Below, piece by piece: positions 11,647-23,026 of a stretch of 64,000 bases of DNA. The notes under the pieces were generated by a model, which was not told the origin of the DNA, ran no database searches, and worked only from the letters and a program-made list of their open reading frames with translations. Source of the DNA: Graphilbum fragrans. Its lineage: Eukaryota > Ascomycota > Sordariomycetes > Ophiostomatales > Ophiostomataceae. The translations under genes and the position numbers were made by a program. Location of the stretch: NCBI GenBank assembly GCA_001513895.1, contig LLKO01000002.1, positions 1,959,716 through 2,023,715 of the forward strand, written 5' to 3'. Position 1 is the first letter of the stretch, and the number at the start of each line of letters is the position of its first letter.

Positions 11647-12519
11647 CTAGTAGTCGTTGTTGTTGCTGGAGCCGTAGCTGTTGTCGCTGTCGCGACCGCC
11701 ACGGCCAGAGCTGCCGCCGAAGCCGCCGCCGGAGCTGTTGTCGTTGTCGTTGCTGCTGCCGAAGCCGCTGCCGCTGGTCTTGCTGCCATAGCTGTCATCG
11801 CTGTTGTTGTTGCGGCCGGAGCTGCCACCGTAGCCGCTGGAGCTGTTGTCGTTGTCGTTGCTGCTGCCGAAGCCGCTGCTGCTGCTCTTGCTGCCGTAGC
11901 TGTCATCGCTGTTGTTGTTGCGGCCGGAGCTGCCGCCGAAGCCGCCGCTGGAGCTGTTGTCGTTGTCGCGACCCGAGCTGCCATAGCTGCTGTCGCTGTT
12001 GTCACGGCCAGAGCTGCCGTAGCTGTCGCTGCTGTCGCTGTTGCCGCGGCCAGAGCTGCCGGAGCCGCCGAAGCCGCTGGAGCTGTTGTCATCGTCCTTC
12101 TTGCTGCCGTAGCCGCTGGAGGCAGAGTTGGCTGGACGGTTGATTAGCACGGCGGTTCTGCCTATCCGTGTCAATGCAAGGCAGACAGGCACTTACAGCC
12201 ACCAAACGAGTTGTCGTTGTCACGACCGCCGCGGCCCGACGAGCCGTAGCTGTCGCTGCCAGAGTTACCGCCGTAACCGCTGGAGCTGTTGTCGTTGCCG
12301 CCGCCGAAGCTGCTGCTGTTGTTGTCGCGGCCAGAGCTACCATAGCTGTCGCTGGTGTCGCGTCCCGAGCTGCCGCCGAAGCCGCTCGAGCTGTTGTCGT
12401 TGTCACCGCGGCCAGAGCCGTAGCTGGACTAAGGGGGGGTTAGCATATGGCTACCAGAGATGGACGAGCAGGAAAGTACAGGGCAGACATACGTTGTTGT
12501 TGTTGTCGTCGTAAGACAT
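11647..12519 (-). CDS. Unrecognised Ser/Gly/Asn/Asp repeat protein
   Basis: Three exons, 12519-12493 (27 nt), 12428-12197 and 12131-11647, join in frame to 247 aa. Both introns have good donors (GTATGT, GTAAGT), CTAAC/CTAAT branch sites and CAG/TAG acceptors, so the reading is well supported even though no domain is recognised. The start is MSYDDNNNN. The rest is built from loose repeats of units such as YGSSGRDNDNSSSGFGGSS and DDSYGSK(S/T)S, with almost no hydrophobic residues other than Tyr/Phe and with Arg/Asp pairs. Composition predicts an intrinsically disordered, highly soluble protein with evenly spaced aromatic residues. There is no signal peptide or membrane segment. Stress-induced hydrophilin or condensate-forming roles are possible, but nothing here assigns function. 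Confidence 0.75.
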
Positions 12520-15292
12520 GGTGAAGTTGGATGTGGGATGAGTGTGGGTATAAGCGACAAGAGGCAATGAAGAGTAGACTGGAGAGATGCAGAGGAAAAG
12601 AAACGGATGAGCTCGATGGACGACGAGGGAGCTGGCAGCTACTTATATGCGTTTTGCCGGGCCCAACCCCACCACAGGAACAACGACTTGCTAGCGTTTC
12701 ACCAGCCAACGGACGTATGTACGAGAGAGCGTGCCTCGGAGCTGCCGCTTGCTTGGGGGTCCCTGAATAGCGAGATAGAGACATAGAAGGCAACTCAGAG
12801 GGCGGGGAGGGGGGGGTGAGGGGCGGCCGACGTCATGTCCACAACGACTTAGCAGGACAAAGAGAGCCAGGCCTGGCTGTGCCTCAGCCGCCATGGGTCC
12901 CCCTCTTGGACCAACTAGCTACCCATTGCCCATTACCCCTATCCCTTTGCACAGCACGCGGGTGATTTGTGTGGAGATGCTGGTCTGCACGTCGTAGTGC
13001 GGATGATCCATTGCGTGAGTTGCCGGAGGCAACGGGGAGATATGGCATGCTCCTGTTGCTTGGGGGGGGGCAAAAGGGAGTACGACGAGGGGATAGTATG
13101 TAGTACGACGCAATGTTAGACATGAATAGCTACAAAGAATACGTTGACGGTGATCCTTGGCCATGTCAATGGCGGCAAGCCGGCCCACGATGGCATGCGT
13201 GTACTTACTGACGAGAGCCCTGTCGACCGAGCGGACACGATGGTAGCTGGGTGGAAGCCAGTGGAAATGCAGAGTTGCTTCTGGTGCCGGTCTTACACGA
13301 TAGTCCAAGTGACCGAGCAGCTACGTGAGCTCTAGGTGGAAATAGCGGTGGCTGCACGTGTGGGCAAGAGGTAGCTTGCTTGTACTGTGCTCTTGCCTGA
13401 AACAGGAACACTGGGAGGAGAAGGAGCCACGCCAGCTGGCATGTAATTTGCAAGTTACATATTGCTATGGCGCTAGACGGAGCAAGCGCTCTTTTTCTGG
13501 CCAAAAGCCTCCCCCCTCCAGGTGAAAGGAGCAAAGAGCTGTGCCGATCCGTTATCTGGTTCCCCATGTCTCCTCTGCACCAGTGATTCCACGGGCCACA
13601 TGCTCCGCTGATGCATCCAGGGTTGCTGATGGAGACCGATGGAAGAGGCCGCAGAGGCAGAGACGCAAGCCACAAAGAGGGAACCAGAGACGGGAAGAAA
13701 CTGACAGAAACAAACAAAAACAGGAAAGCAAAATGACGGTTACAGCTGGACGGCGTCTCCGTGGAGGCGAAGCAAGGCATGGACAAAAATACCGCAAGCG
13801 TGTCATCGGAGAATGGGAGCAAACAACAACAAAAGCACCACAAAACAGGGCGCGGGAGGTCGATTGAGTGTGATGGGCTCGGATGGATGGTGGGAGGGAA
13901 TGGGTCGAAGAGTGGCCCTTCCCCTCCCCAAAGAAGAAAAGAAGCATACGTACTCACCCGAAAGAAAAGTGGAGGAGGGAGGGCCATGCAAGCTGGACAG
14001 AGGTAGCATTGGGATTCCGCTCCGTCTCGTACGTGGTCTTGGGAGGGGCAGAAGCTGAGGCCGGGCAACAGAAAGCAATATTACATACTCCGTACGGAGC
14101 AGTGACTTGTAGCTACATACACTTGCAAAGAGGGGGATGGCACTAGACACAAAAAAGACATGACCGACGGGGGGGATCAACCTGGATGGTGCAACAGCCA
14201 TGGTGTTTCCCGACATGGCATTACGGGCGGTGCTAGAAAATGGTGTCATGGGGCAGGAAGAAGTCGGGGGCGAACGCAAAGGACAGAGGAACAAAAGGGG
14301 AGAGCTCAGGACCAGGAGAGCTGGAGCTTGTGAAGAGGTACGTCGTTACGTATCTTGCATCGTTTTGCACCAACTTTGGGGTATGTGGCCCTGCCAAGGA
14401 ACTCGTCCACCAAAAGAGCGGGAGGGTCATAGTTGCGGTGTATTATGAAAATCAGACTAGGAGGGAAAGGCAGCTGGTATCAGATCGAGTTAGCGAGGAG
14501 GGCAGAGCCCGTGGTCGAGGGAAAGGCCAGGACGGTGCGACGGCCAGAGCAGCAAGATACGAGTACATAGGTACGACTGCGAGCCACACCACGAGTACTT
14601 GTAACCGTGCAGTATTTCTACTCGTACAAAGTACGGAACATGTCATAATATAAGCATACCGAGTGCTCCGTGGTGCTAGCTGTCGCCAGAAAGCGCAGTG
14701 CGAGTAAGCGCAAGTGGACGAGGACTCGTAGTTACAGCATACGACGTACGAGCACCGCGTGTCGTAGTGTACAGCTATGTATGTCGTAGTGTACTTGCTC
14801 TCACTGCAACTATACATACAGCAGCTGTATGCGCCGATAGCACAGATCTGCCCCGCTGGAAGAAATATCCTTCTGGCCAGCTGCAGCACCAGGCCGGCCC
14901 ACCTAATTGCAACACCGGCCCACAGAGGCCGCCACTCATAGCAGCTGGCCGCCCCTCAAAAGTGGTTCTTCAGCTGGGCAAGGCCCCCCCCAACGCCACG
15001 GATAGCGCGGCTGTGCAGATAGACGCTCGCGATGCCCGCCAGTATGGAGTACTTGCCCGCATAGCACGATAGCACACCAGCACCTGTGTACGAGTCTCTT
15101 GCCTACGAGTACCGACGAGTACGAGTCGCTGTGTACATACGGAGGACTCTGTACACATAACTAAATACACTGCAAATAGCTACTCGTATGCGTACTCGTA
15201 TTCTGTGCTCGTATCCTACTACCAGCACATTCACCCTTGTATGCTCGTATATCACACTAATGCTATATTCGCTATCATTATCGTACACACTG
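12520..15292. promoter_or_regulatory. Gene-free 2.8-kb region with clustered TACTCGTA motifs
   Basis: Upstream of the repeat-protein gene (minus) and downstream of the PEX8 stop (minus). The minus strand is CT-rich from about 13400 to 14050, so long open frames there (for example 13205-14068) are compositional. Between 14550 and 15250 the octamer TACTCGTA or its complement occurs exactly at 14558, 14619, 15104, 15181 and 15193, with several one-mismatch copies. TACTCCGTA is present at 14086. No supported coding region. Confidence 0.55.
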
Positions 15293-17653
15293 CTACAGCT
15301 TCGTGGCTGCACTGTGCAGCGCGCCGCTCATCACCGGCAGCTCTCCTGCTGGCTGCCCTGCTGGCTGTCCGAGTGCCGGCACTCCGGCTGGCCACCGTCT
15401 CCGGCCCGTCATGACCAGCTCGCCGCCGCCGCCGTTCCCCCACCAGCCAACACCCATAGCCGCCCGTTCCACGTCCATCTCGCCGCTCCCCAAGACGTCC
15501 CAGAACCGCTGCTGCACAGCCTGCCGCAGCACTGCGTCGCCCACCATCCAGACAGCCTCGGCCGCTGCCGTCATCCACTCTTCCAGCACCGGCAGCGCCA
15601 GGAACGGCAGCGCATCGACGAGCGTCAGCACGAGCGCGCTCTGCTCGGAGGCGGGAGCGTCTCCTCCCGAGGCTGTCTCTGCCCCTGGGTCTGTCTTCTG
15701 GCCGCCCTCTGCCGCTGTCAACGGCCACGTGGCTGCCCCGGCCGCTCGTATGCGCACCATCTCCAGCAGCGTCTCGGCGAGGTCCGGGTGCGTCAGGTAG
15801 ACGGGGAAGGGCGGCGACAGAATCTGGATGAGCGTCTTGAACGCGAGCCGGAACTGGCGCGGCGATACGCGCCCGGGAAACGCGCCCAGCAGCGCCTCGG
15901 CGTAGCGCGGACTCAGCGACGCCGCAATGGCCGCGTTGTGCGGGCACGAGAGCACGGCCAGCATGGCGCTGTGAGCCGCCTCAAAGACCTCGACCATGAG
16001 CGGCGAAAAGGCGGCCGCCGCATGCGGGCGTGGTGCTGGTGGCGAGAGCGCATGGCCCGGGGCCTCCAGAGACAGGTACGGCAGCGCTGGCTGGACCAGC
16101 AGACGGTCGCAAGCCGGCGCCGATAGCACGGGGGCAAAGTGCTCGGCGACGTTGAGGTAGAAGAGGTCGGCGGTGACGCGTGCCGGGTCGGTAGGAAGAG
16201 TCGGGACAATGGCCGTAGCCGTAGTGGTCCGGATCTCGGCGAGAAAGGCCGCAGCTGCTTCTGGCGAACCGGCCAACACGTCGACGGCCGCCAGATAGGT
16301 GAACTGGTACGCCTGGAACTGGCTGGCGCCGCGGCGCGCCGAGACGAAGAAGAGCTGCTGCAGCACGCGCAGCACCTGGGCGGCCAGGCGCGGTGCCACG
16401 GCCACGGCGGCCAGACCTGAACGGTCCAGGAGGCTGCGCGCCATCATGGCCTGCAGCACCACGACGGCCGCGTAGAGCAGCTTGGTCAGCTGCTGCCACA
16501 GCGCCTGCCACGCGCCGCTGCTGTTGGGCGCCAGAAACACGCCGTGGACGTCGCCGTCGGCCACAGACACGTCCAGCCCCGAGAGCCGCGGGCATGCCGC
16601 CCAGTGCCGTGCAACGTCGGCCGAAAAGCCCACAAGCTGATCGAGCGCCTGCAGCACCGTGGCGGCCGGCGTCTGCGGCTGCTGGATGGCAAATGCGATC
16701 AGCGCCGCCAGCGGACCGGCACTGGCCAGCAGCGGAGGCGCTGTCTGTGGCTGCTGGAGCCGAAACAGCTGCTGGGCCGAGGCCGAGGTCGCCGGCCAGT
16801 GGAGCGCCGGAGCCGAGAGGACACCGGGGTCGGCTTGGAGAGCATCGAGCACGCGGACGACAGACGCAAAGCCAAAAGGGCTGCCAAAGAGCATGTCCAC
16901 GACGCGGGGAAGCAAAATATCGCCGCGGATGGCCGCACGGGCCGGCTCCGACAGCAGCGGAAAGGCGTAGTGAAGGCCGAGGACCACGGCGTATTGCGAG
17001 ATGGGGTCGGCAGCGGCTCCGGCGGCTTCTCTTTCGACGATCTCCGCTAGGGCCAGATTGGCGGCCGCCACAACACCCTGCTCGAGCGCGGCACGGCGGC
17101 TGTGTAGCAGCGCCGGCGGCGTCTGGACGTCGCCGGCCTCTGTGGTTTTTGGTGTGTTGTCGTTGCCAAATCCAAGCAGCACGCCGACCAGAACCAAGAG
17201 ATGCCGCCATCGCGGTGACCGGCTATCGGCACCGAGGGCCACAGCTTGCGCCCAGGCCTGGCTCGACGGGCGGCGGTCTTTTGGCGGCGGCGGAGGTGCG
17301 TGGAAGAAAGAAGACGTGGCAGCAGCGATCAGTCCGTGCCGTTCAGCGGCCGCTTCTTCGAGCTCGTGGCGACGCACGTGAATGGCGGCGGTATTGAAGA
17401 CACTGATGGTCCGAAAGCATGCGCGCGCAGCCGGGGTGTCGGCGATGGTGTGAAACGCCGGAGGCAGTGGCAGGGGCTGCTGGTCATGCCAAACGGCCGG
17501 TGCCGTCAGAAAATGAGATGTGAGGAGGGTGATGTTGAGGGGGTTGTTGAGGCTGACGAGCAGCGACGTTGTGCTGCTGAACACGCGGTCGACCGTGGCG
17601 CCGCCGTCGTGGAACAGCGCCAGTGTCGAGCGCAGCAGCGTCTCGGCGGCCAT
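15293..17653 (-). CDS. pex8: Peroxin 8 (intraperoxisomal import factor)
   Basis: A single-exon gene of 786 aa. PEX8 is the fungal peroxin on the lumenal face of the peroxisomal membrane that links the docking (Pex13/14/17) and RING (Pex2/10/12) complexes during matrix-protein import. Features that support it are overall fungal PEX8 resemblance across an Ala/Leu-rich helical protein (LLVSLNNPLNITLLTSHFL near the N-terminus; FPVYLTHPDLAETLLEMV and VDALPFLALPVLEEWM near the C-terminus) and a C-terminal tripeptide TKL, a PTS1 variant. PEX8 proteins of several yeasts end in SKL or AKL. The identification rests on remembered family resemblance. The protein is longer than yeast Pex8 (about 590 aa), as is usual in filamentous fungi. 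The start is the first ATG, divergent from the next gene by 330 nt. Confidence 0.82.
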   Translation of the reverse strand: MAAETLLRSTLALFHDGGATVDRVFSSTTSLLVSLNNPLNITLLTSHFLTAPAVWHDQQPLPLPPAFHTIADTPAARACFRTISVFNTAAIHVRRHELEEAAAERHGLIAAATSSFFHAPPPPPKDRRPSSQAWAQAVALGADSRSPRWRHLLVLVGVLLGFGNDNTPKTTEAGDVQTPPALLHSRRAALEQGVVAAANLALAEIVEREAAGAAADPISQYAVVLGLHYAFPLLSEPARAAIRGDILLPRVVDMLFGSPFGFASVVRVLDALQADPGVLSAPALHWPATSASAQQLFRLQQPQTAPPLLASAGPLAALIAFAIQQPQTPAATVLQALDQLVGFSADVARHWAACPRLSGLDVSVADGDVHGVFLAPNSSGAWQALWQQLTKLLYAAVVVLQAMMARSLLDRSGLAAVAVAPRLAAQVLRVLQQLFFVSARRGASQFQAYQFTYLAAVDVLAGSPEAAAAFLAEIRTTTATAIVPTLPTDPARVTADLFYLNVAEHFAPVLSAPACDRLLVQPALPYLSLEAPGHALSPPAPRPHAAAAFSPLMVEVFEAAHSAMLAVLSCPHNAAIAASLSPRYAEALLGAFPGRVSPRQFRLAFKTLIQILSPPFPVYLTHPDLAETLLEMVRIRAAGAATWPLTAAEGGQKTDPGAETASGGDAPASEQSALVLTLVDALPFLALPVLEEWMTAAAEAVWMVGDAVLRQAVQQRFWDVLGSGEMDVERAAMGVGWWGNGGGGELVMTGRRRWPAGVPALGQPAGQPAGELPVMSGALHSAATKL

Positions 17654-17983
17654 GGTAGCGAGAGATAGGCGGCCGAACGGGCGGTGAGTCGGGTGGCGTC
17701 AGGGCCGATGCGGTGATGTCGCGATGTGCGTGATTCTCGGCAACAAAAGATGAAGGAGCGTCGAGGAGAGCGCCATGTGCGCGAGGAAGGTGCGCTTATC
17801 TTATCGGAGCTCAAGCCGAGGTTTGTGTGCGTCCGTGCGCTGTTGTGGCTCTTTGTAGCGGTTACTTCTCCGACCTGCCGAGTAAATATGAGCTAGGAGC
17901 CCACAACATCGACGTAATCTTCGGATTCTCCAGCGCCTCTTGCCACGCCTTCCACAACATGCCCGGGTGAGGCGCAGGACACC
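17654..17983. promoter_or_regulatory. Short bidirectional promoter, PEX8 / TMEM170-like
   Basis: 330 nt between divergent start codons. No clear TATA element was recognised. Confidence 0.5.
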
Positions 17984-18561
17984 ATGTCGCTGTCCTCTAC
18001 TGCGGGATCGCCGCATCCGTGAGTATTCCGGGGGATGGGGGGCTTGCTTTCTTGCTGCTAACTGTGCAGCACCAATTTCTTGACCTTTAGCGAGCCTCCG
18101 GTGGGCTACAAGTCGCCGCCGTTTCCCTCGCTCTACTGGCCGCCCCAGTCTCTGCGCATCGATGGCAGCCTCTTCTTCCTCTCCGATATCTGGCGCTTCA
18201 CCCTGCTCTGGACCCTGATCCTCTACGCCATCTTCCACCTCGGCGCCGCCAGTATTGCCCTGTCCGTCCAGCTTCTATTTTCGGGTCGCCCGGCTTACTG
18301 GCGCTATCTCTGGACCATTCCGGCTGCCTATATTGTTGTCGCTGGCGTTGAGGCTCTCGTGGCTGGCAGCGTGGTCGGGCTCATGTACGTTGCCTCTTTT
18401 TGGTCCTTTGCTGTGTACACTCTGGCTGACTTGTGGCTAGCATCGGTGCTGCCTACCGTTCCGGACCCTTTTGGATGTCGACATGGATCCCGTTTATCTG
18501 GGGCTGGGCCAATGTGCTCGTGTTGGTTGTCTCATCCTTCTCTATCCAGGGCGGACTGTGA
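17984..18561 (+). CDS. TMEM170-like integral membrane protein
   Basis: Three exons, 17984-18018, 18091-18384 and 18441-18561, join in frame to 149 aa. Three hydrophobic segments lie at about residues 41-68, 75-105 and 118-144: one starting WRFTLLWTLILYAIF, one with WTIPAAYIVVAGVEALVAGS, and a last ending VLVLVVSSFSIQGGL. The three-span layout and the GAAYRSGPF turn fit the TMEM170 family, whose members act in ER/nuclear-envelope shaping in animals. The fungal role is unknown. The first exon encodes only MSLSSTAGSPHP. An alternative acceptor at about 18069 cannot be excluded but breaks frame. Confidence 0.72.
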
Positions 18562-18700
18562 GAGACGTCTCGACAGACACGCAAGCCATGGCTGTTGTCC
18601 ATCAGCCAGCATAGAAAATCATGTTTATGGTACAGATCCAAGTCTATGAACGAAACTGGTTCAAGATACATTTCCGCACCTCTAGAGGACCCCCTCCTCC

Positions 18701-19404
18701 CTACACCGTCCGAATCAGCCGAGCCGGATTGCCCGCCACCACAGAGCGCGCCGGCACATCCTTGGTCACGACGCTGCCAGCACCAATTGTGCACCCATCG
18801 CCAATGGTCACGCCCGGCAGCACGATGATGTTGCCACCGAACCAGCAGTCTTCGCCGATGACGATGGGTTTGCCTAATTCGGGTCCCTTGGTGCCGTGAC
18901 GCAGCTGCGGGTCGAGCGGGTGGGTGCCGCTGAAAAACGAGCAGTTTGGCCCGACTAGCGTGCGTGCTCCAATGGTGATCGTGCAGGTGTCGATCCACGT
19001 GCTGTTGGTGTTGATGTACACGTTGCTGCCCAGCTTGACGTTGTAGCCATAGTCGAGCCACACCGGGGCCTCGACCCACGGCGCATCCTCCAGCAGCGCA
19101 TCATCAGCCTCAGTCGAGTCGGCCGGCGGCGGCAACGGAGTCTCATCACGGGTGATCCTGGGATGTTAGACGACTGGAAGGGACGAACGACGAATGGAAG
19201 AGCCTACTTCCTCCAGAGCTCGACGAGGTGGCGTCGGGGCTCAAAGCGCGAGGCCTTGTTGAATTCCTGGCAGGCCATGCCACACCGACGGCGGTCGGCT
19301 AGGAGGTCAGGTGTGAAGCTCCAGTACAGCTCGCCCGCCTCCATGCGGCGTCTGTTTTCGGCCAGGTCGACAACGGACGAGGGGGTGGCGTTGGGTTCCG
19401 CCAT
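18701..19404 (-). CDS. Sugar O-acetyltransferase (maltose/galactoside type, LbH)
   Basis: Two exons, 19404-19208 and 19157-18701, joined in frame across a 50-nt intron; 217 aa. The N-terminus has the Mac domain typical of maltose and NodL-type acetyltransferases (RRRMEAGELYWSFTPDLLADR). This is followed by left-handed beta-helix hexapeptide repeats (GARTLVGPNCSFFSGTHPLD, then GKPIVIGEDCWFGGNIIVLP and GVTIGDGCTIGAGSVVTKDV) and the terminal VVAGNPARLIR. The catalytic His of the SGTHPLD motif is present. It transfers acetyl from acetyl-CoA to a sugar hydroxyl; the true substrate in fungi is not established. The family is common in bacteria and fungi; base composition here matches the neighbouring genes. 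Confidence 0.92.
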
Positions 19405-20073
19405 GTTGGAGGGGATGAAGACAAAGAAGACGGGGAATTGGGCAGAGACGACAAGACGCCGACACGGAGATTGTTGGCCGAGGTGCAGTTACTTGTACTG
19501 TTATGGATACAGGAGGGGCTTCATTCGTATAAAAGGGACTTTAATCAACGTTTGGCAATCAAACGATCCAAGACAACGTACTATATGTATTCGAGTTTGC
19601 GGAAGCATGTAGAGGCTTTTATCAAGGCCTATAAAGGAACGGTGGCCAAATTAGCGTGGCTGTGCTGGGCGTGGGTCCCCCACAGCGCTAAGACGCACGC
19701 TATTCCGCTCGCTAGCAGCTCTCTGCACCGTTTCCGAAGAACAGCTTCGAGAACAATAGCAAGAACCTCTCCCGCGCTGTCGAGCAACACCCCATTGTCG
19801 AGTTCCTGTGTCGGTCGCCGGAGACAGCCAGACGGTTGTCTACGACGCGACAAGAGCCGTCGCCAACAGCTGTCGAGGGGGGAGGGAGCACCGCTGTGGT
19901 TTTTTCTGCCCAGATGCGCAAATATCTCAAATAGCGCTGTCCCGCCCAGCGTTTCCTGGCAAGCTTCGCAACCAAACGAAGCGCCTCACTCTTTTTTCAC
20001 CCATCTGCCGCGATCGATCATTCGCGGTATACGCCTATCTTGCCGTCCCTGAAAGCTCTCTTTCCGCGATAGG
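19405..20073. promoter_or_regulatory. Divergent promoter region, acetyltransferase / ICMT
   Basis: 669 nt between divergent starts. TATAAAAGG occurs at about 19528 and TATAAAGG at about 19630, but their distance to either ATG makes TATA-box use uncertain. No gene was seen. Confidence 0.4.
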
Positions 20074-21046
20074 ATGGCCGATACGACAGCTGCTGACACC
20101 GGCGACAGGGGCCGCCATCGTCGGCCGAGGTGCGTTCTTGGTTCTTCGTCGGCCATTTGTTTGCCTCTTTCGCTAACTGACAAACAGCCCCATTTCCACC
20201 TCCTCACAGCGCCCGGCCTCCCCGTCGCCGCCCTGGTCTCCCGAAGACGTCTCGCCGACCGCCTACTACCCGCCGGATGCCTTTTCCTATCCCGGCCAGC
20301 CACGGTCGCTCGCTGGCGTCGCTCTGCGCGCCTTTTGCCTCGGCGCCAGCGCCGTGCTCGGAACGGGTTTGGCGCTGCTGCTGTCGCTGCAGCCAGAGAG
20401 CCTGGTCCCATGGGCGGCGTCGTCGTCGTCATCTGCGGCCGCAGCCTTTGTGCGCCCGCTGTGGCGGCTGCCGTTCTTCCTCGCAGCGCTGGCGGTCTTC
20501 CACTTCCTCGAATTCTGGACGACGGCGGCCTACAACACCCCGGCGGCCTCGATCAACTCGTTCCTCCTGACAGCCAACTGGCCGGCCTACGCCATTGCGC
20601 ACGCCGTGGCGAGCACGGAGTGTCTGCTGCGGCTGACGGTGTTCCGTGGGGTGTCGGTGCCGCTGCTGTCCGCGGTCGCAAAGCCGGCGATGCTGGCGGG
20701 CTTTTTGCTCGTCGCCGGCGGCCAACTGGTCCGGACGGCCGCCATGGTGCACGCCGGGCGCAGCTTCAACCACACCATCCAGCGGCAGCGGGCACACAGC
20801 CACACGCTGGTGACGACGGGGATCTACGGGTATCTGCGACACCCGAGCTACTTTGGCTTCTTCTGGTGGGCGCTGGGCACGCAGCTGGCGCTGGGCAATG
20901 TGGTGTCGCTGGCAGCGTATGCGGCCGTGCTGTGGCGGTTTTTCTCGGTGCGCATCCGGCACGAGGAGGGGCTGCTGGAGCGCTTCTTTGGAGAGGCGTA
21001 CGTGGCGTACAAGGCGCGGGTGGGCACCAAGATGCCCTTTATATAG
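20074..21046 (+). CDS. ste14: Protein-S-isoprenylcysteine O-methyltransferase
   Basis: Two exons, 20074-20129 and 20188-21046, flank a 58-nt intron (donor GTGCGT, branch CTAAC); 304 aa. The enzyme methylates the C-terminal prenyl-cysteine of CaaX proteins (Ras/Rho GTPases, fungal pheromone) with S-adenosylmethionine at the ER. The signature C-terminal region is intact: NHTIQRQRAHSHTLVTTGIY, RHPSYFGFFWWALGTQ (from residue 236) and RIRHEEGLLERFFGEAYVAY. Several hydrophobic segments precede it. The N-terminal 50 residues are Ser/Pro-rich and unconserved in appearance. Yeast Ste14 is 239 aa, so the extra length is N-terminal. Confidence 0.92.
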
Positions 21047-21227
21047 CCGTGTTGGTGGGTGTGTGGTGAATACGTGAATGTGTGAATGTGCTTGTATATT
21101 GTTCGATAGACCCAACCAGATATTCAAAAAATACAAAAGGGAAGCCTTTCCGGGCGTGAAGTAGCCAGGGCACAAGAGGGAACCAAAGAAGCCGACTACG
21201 ACGGATGAGCCACCACCGGCTCAGCCG

Positions 21228-23026
21228 CTACTTTGTTGCCAGCTGCCGGCTCACGCTGCCGTACTTGGCCTGCCAGGCGTAAAAGTACATGAGCGCGGCA
21301 AACGGCTGGCCGAGCACGGTGAAGGAGACCCAGAAGATGCAGTTGCCGAGCATGCGGCCCGTGGCGGTGTGCATCTTCTCGAGCGGTGCGGTGAGGGCAA
21401 TAAGCGGCAGCTGGAGGAACATGCCGAAAAAGGCGACGCCGATGATGTTGTGCGTGGGCACGCCGACGAGCAGCTCGTGCAGCAGGGCGGAGGCGAAAAA
21501 CACCATGAAGGAGGCGGCGCGCGGGCTCCAGCCGCGGCCGATCAGCGGCGAGTAGACGTGGCGGCGGAAGAAGTGGTAGACGGGCTTGTTCCAGGAGCGC
21601 CAGTAGGCGCCAAGGCTGTCGCTGTTCCACCAGTCCTGGTAGAAGTCGCGGTCGGCGAAGCGCGTGACCTCGGCCAGCGCGTTGAGGAAGGACTGGAACA
21701 CGGCAAAGAAGCCGGCCAGCCAGATGACGAGCGAAATCGTCGACAGCTTGAGCAGGCGCTCGAGAATGGCGGCCAGGTCGAGCGACGCAATCTTGGCCAG
21801 CGAGTTCTGCAGCACGGGCGCCGCGTACTGGGCGCTGCAGAACCAGATGAACGCGCCCAGCCCAAACACCTCGGCCAGCCGCTTGGCCACAAACACCCAC
21901 CGGATCGGGCCCGGCGACCGCGGATACGCCGGCTGGTACACGAGCGTCGGCGCCCACCAAAAGTACACCAGGTTGCCCATGGTGATGTTCTGCGGGTACG
22001 GGCACTGCGCGTAGATGGCCGGCAGCGCCTCCCGCTCGCCGCGCGCCGGGTGCAGGTACGCGTGCCGCAGGTCGCGGTTCGTAAAGGCGTACGACGCCGT
22101 CTTGAGCCACACAATCAGGGCGTGCGTCACCGCCAGCGTCCCGATCAGCGGGTGGTGGATGTGGTAGTAGACAATGTACGTGGCGGCGGCCAGCGCCAGC
22201 GAGACATTGAGCGCGTGCAGCCACGCGACAATGTGCCACGTCGCCGTGAACCGTGCGGTCTCGTCGGCGGTCGGGCTGGAGGTGCCGGAGGGGCCGGCGC
22301 GGGCTCCGGAGGCGGTCCCGGAATGGCTCCCGGAGCTGGCCGGCTTCGGCGCGCTGGCTGCCTTCCTGATTCGGTCCTGCCGCAGACGCCAGACTTGGGC
22401 CTGCCGCGCAGCCGCCAGCTCAATCAGCAGCGCTGCAAACAGGTGGCATGGGATCAGCAGGAACAGCAGGAGGCCCAGGAACAGGTCGTGTCGCCGGAAG
22501 TCATGGCAGCGGAAGCAGATGAGCACGCCGTATTTCTGGATGTTTTCGATCATGAGCCGCAGGTTGCCGGCGACTGGGAATCCAAAACGTTAGCAAACAA
22601 AAGCATGTGAAAATGGGACCGGGGGTCCACTGCAAGGGCCACCGAAAGCCGCTGGAGAGCCACTGGGGGCCACTGAAAGCACGCACCGAGAACAATGACC
22701 ATGAGGTTGCGGAAGCCGAGAAAGCTCGGCGAGGCAGTGCTGTCGTGGCTCAAGCACGACGGCTTCGACTCCGAGTGCAGCGCGGCCACATGGCGATACT
22801 TCCGCTGGAAGGCCTTGCGCAGCTGCTGCACGGCGGCGGCATCGGGGTGCTCTGTGTCGTCGGAGAGGGGTGTGGATTCGGGTTCAGTGTGTTTGTGTTC
22901 AGACGTGAGCTCATCTTTCGATTGCGGGTCCTTTGCGCGGCGCTGCGACAGCCCGCTGCCATTGGTGCTCCCATTGGCAGCGGCCGGCGCTGCTGACGGC
23001 AGACTGGTTACGGTTGCCGAGTCCAT
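21228..23026 (-). CDS. Diacylglycerol/sterol O-acyltransferase, DGAT1-type MBOAT
   Basis: Two exons, 23026-22687 and 22573-21228, join in frame to 561 aa; the 113-nt intron has branch CTAAC. The likely reaction is acyl-CoA plus diacylglycerol to triacylglycerol in the ER. Conserved features are FYQDWWN (residues 424-430), the MBOAT histidine in SALLHELLV (His479), APTLVYQPAYPRS, and multiple membrane spans. The FYxDWWN motif favours DGAT1 over the sterol acyltransferases ARE1/ARE2, which carry FYxDWWN-like variants, so substrate choice stays provisional. The N-terminal 90 residues are hydrophilic, as in plant and fungal DGAT1. The ATG at 23026 is chosen because no in-frame ATG lies further upstream. 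Together with the LPAAT at 6.3 kb, two steps of glycerolipid synthesis are present. Confidence 0.9.

Noticed and set aside
13205..14068. 287-aa minus-strand open frame rich in Pro, Ser, Leu and Cys
   Set aside because: It lies on a CT-rich strand upstream of another gene, all frames there are long, and the translation has no domain, codon bias or splice support.
19525..19640. TATAAAAGG and TATAAAGG as TATA boxes for the methyltransferase gene
   Set aside because: They are more than 430 nt from the ATG and have no supporting leader evidence; kept only as a note in the intergenic entry.
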